DNA from: an uncultured Campylobacter sp.
GTDB taxonomy: Bacteria; Campylobacterota; Campylobacteria; Campylobacterales; Campylobacteraceae
DNA: 5,870 bases
Reading direction: 5' to 3'
Assembly: GCF_938031315.1 (NCBI RefSeq)
Contig: NZ_CALHHT010000482.1
Span: forward strand, 1 to 5,870
The first letter of the stretch is position 1; each line of letters starts with the position of its first letter. Under the pieces are notes generated by a model, which did no database searches, had not been told where the DNA came from, and was given only the letters and a program-made list of their open reading frames with translations. Positions 5,675 through 5,870 of this stretch are shown here, piece by piece. The position numbers and the translations under genes are program-made.

Positions 5675-5870
5675 AGCTAGCTGCGTAACTTATAGTTGCG
5701 CCTTGCTCACCAGATTGCGCTGCTACAAAGCAAATCCAAATTTATAAAAATCGGCTTAATCGAAGGCTGCTTTTAAATTTTAAAATTTTGCGGTCGCTTA
5801 AAATTTTTAGAGGCGGCGATTATGCAAGAGCCGCGCTTTATTTTCTATGCGCTGTGGTAGGCGCCGTGTG
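5675..5870. other. 3' intergenic stretch without a recognised gene
   Basis: No supported gene lies in these 196 bases. A 14-bp palindrome (AAATTTTAAAATTT, 5775-5788) overlaps the left arm of an AT-rich hairpin at 5782-5807: AAAATTTT plus GC, loop GGTC, then GC, a two-base bulge and AAAATTTT. A T follows, so this might be a weak terminator of the orphan gene. The last 60 bases are more GC-rich. On the minus strand all three frames close with a stop there, so the tail of a minus-strand gene could enter from beyond the edge. Too little of it is visible to choose a frame. Confidence 0.5.

Noticed and set aside
5830..5870. Short plus-strand frame starting MQEPRFIF near the right edge
   Set aside because: It ends at a TAG after 12 codons and has no ribosome binding site.
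1..5870. CRISPR arrays, tRNA or rRNA genes, transposases or phage genes
   Set aside because: I found no spaced repeat arrays, cloverleaf-like sequences or mobile-element protein motifs on either strand.

Overview
The window looks like part of the chromosome of a Campylobacter-type epsilonproteobacterium (Campylobacterota) with a mid-range GC content. The signs are many AAATTT/AAAATTTT words between genes, GC-rich coding sequence, clear AAGGAG ribosome binding sites, T-rich promoters with TATAAT -10 boxes, and an haoC-haoA gene pair of the kind described in Campylobacter, Caminibacter and Nautilia. I cannot name the species. C. curvus, C. gracilis or the C. rectus/showae group are reasonable guesses.

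Layout from left to right. (1) 1-1018, minus strand: a nearly complete DUF3137 membrane protein, cut at its C-terminus by the window edge. (2) 1019-1402: a gene-free, repeat-rich stretch with a 20-bp palindrome, a degenerate direct repeat and a hairpin that may terminate the fumarase operon. (3) 1403-2819, minus strand: a two-gene operon encoding the beta and alpha subunits of an oxygen-sensitive class I [4Fe-4S] fumarase. (4) 2820-3018: a divergent promoter region with TATAAT boxes on both strands and a perfect 9+4+9 inverted repeat next to the fumarase promoter. (5) 3019-4990, plus strand: haoC (tetrahaem NapC/NrfH-type quinol dehydrogenase) and haoA (periplasmic octahaem epsilon-Hao), followed by a strong intrinsic terminator at 5039-5072. 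(6) 5258-5674, plus strand: an orphan Ala/Leu/Glu-rich 138-residue protein with its own promoter. (7) 5675-5870: no gene recognised.

The centre of the window is an anaerobic respiration module. HaoC would take electrons from menaquinol in the inner membrane and pass them to HaoA in the periplasm. HaoA is expected to reduce nitrite and hydroxylamine to ammonium, replacing NrfHA. The divergent fumarase would interconvert malate and fumarate and so supply fumarate for the reductive TCA branch and fumarate respiration. The shared intergenic region makes common or opposed regulation possible, but the sequence does not prove it.

I do not see a wholly unknown system. The least explained items are the orphan 138-residue gene, the operator-like inverted repeat, and the four-helix membrane part of the DUF3137 protein.
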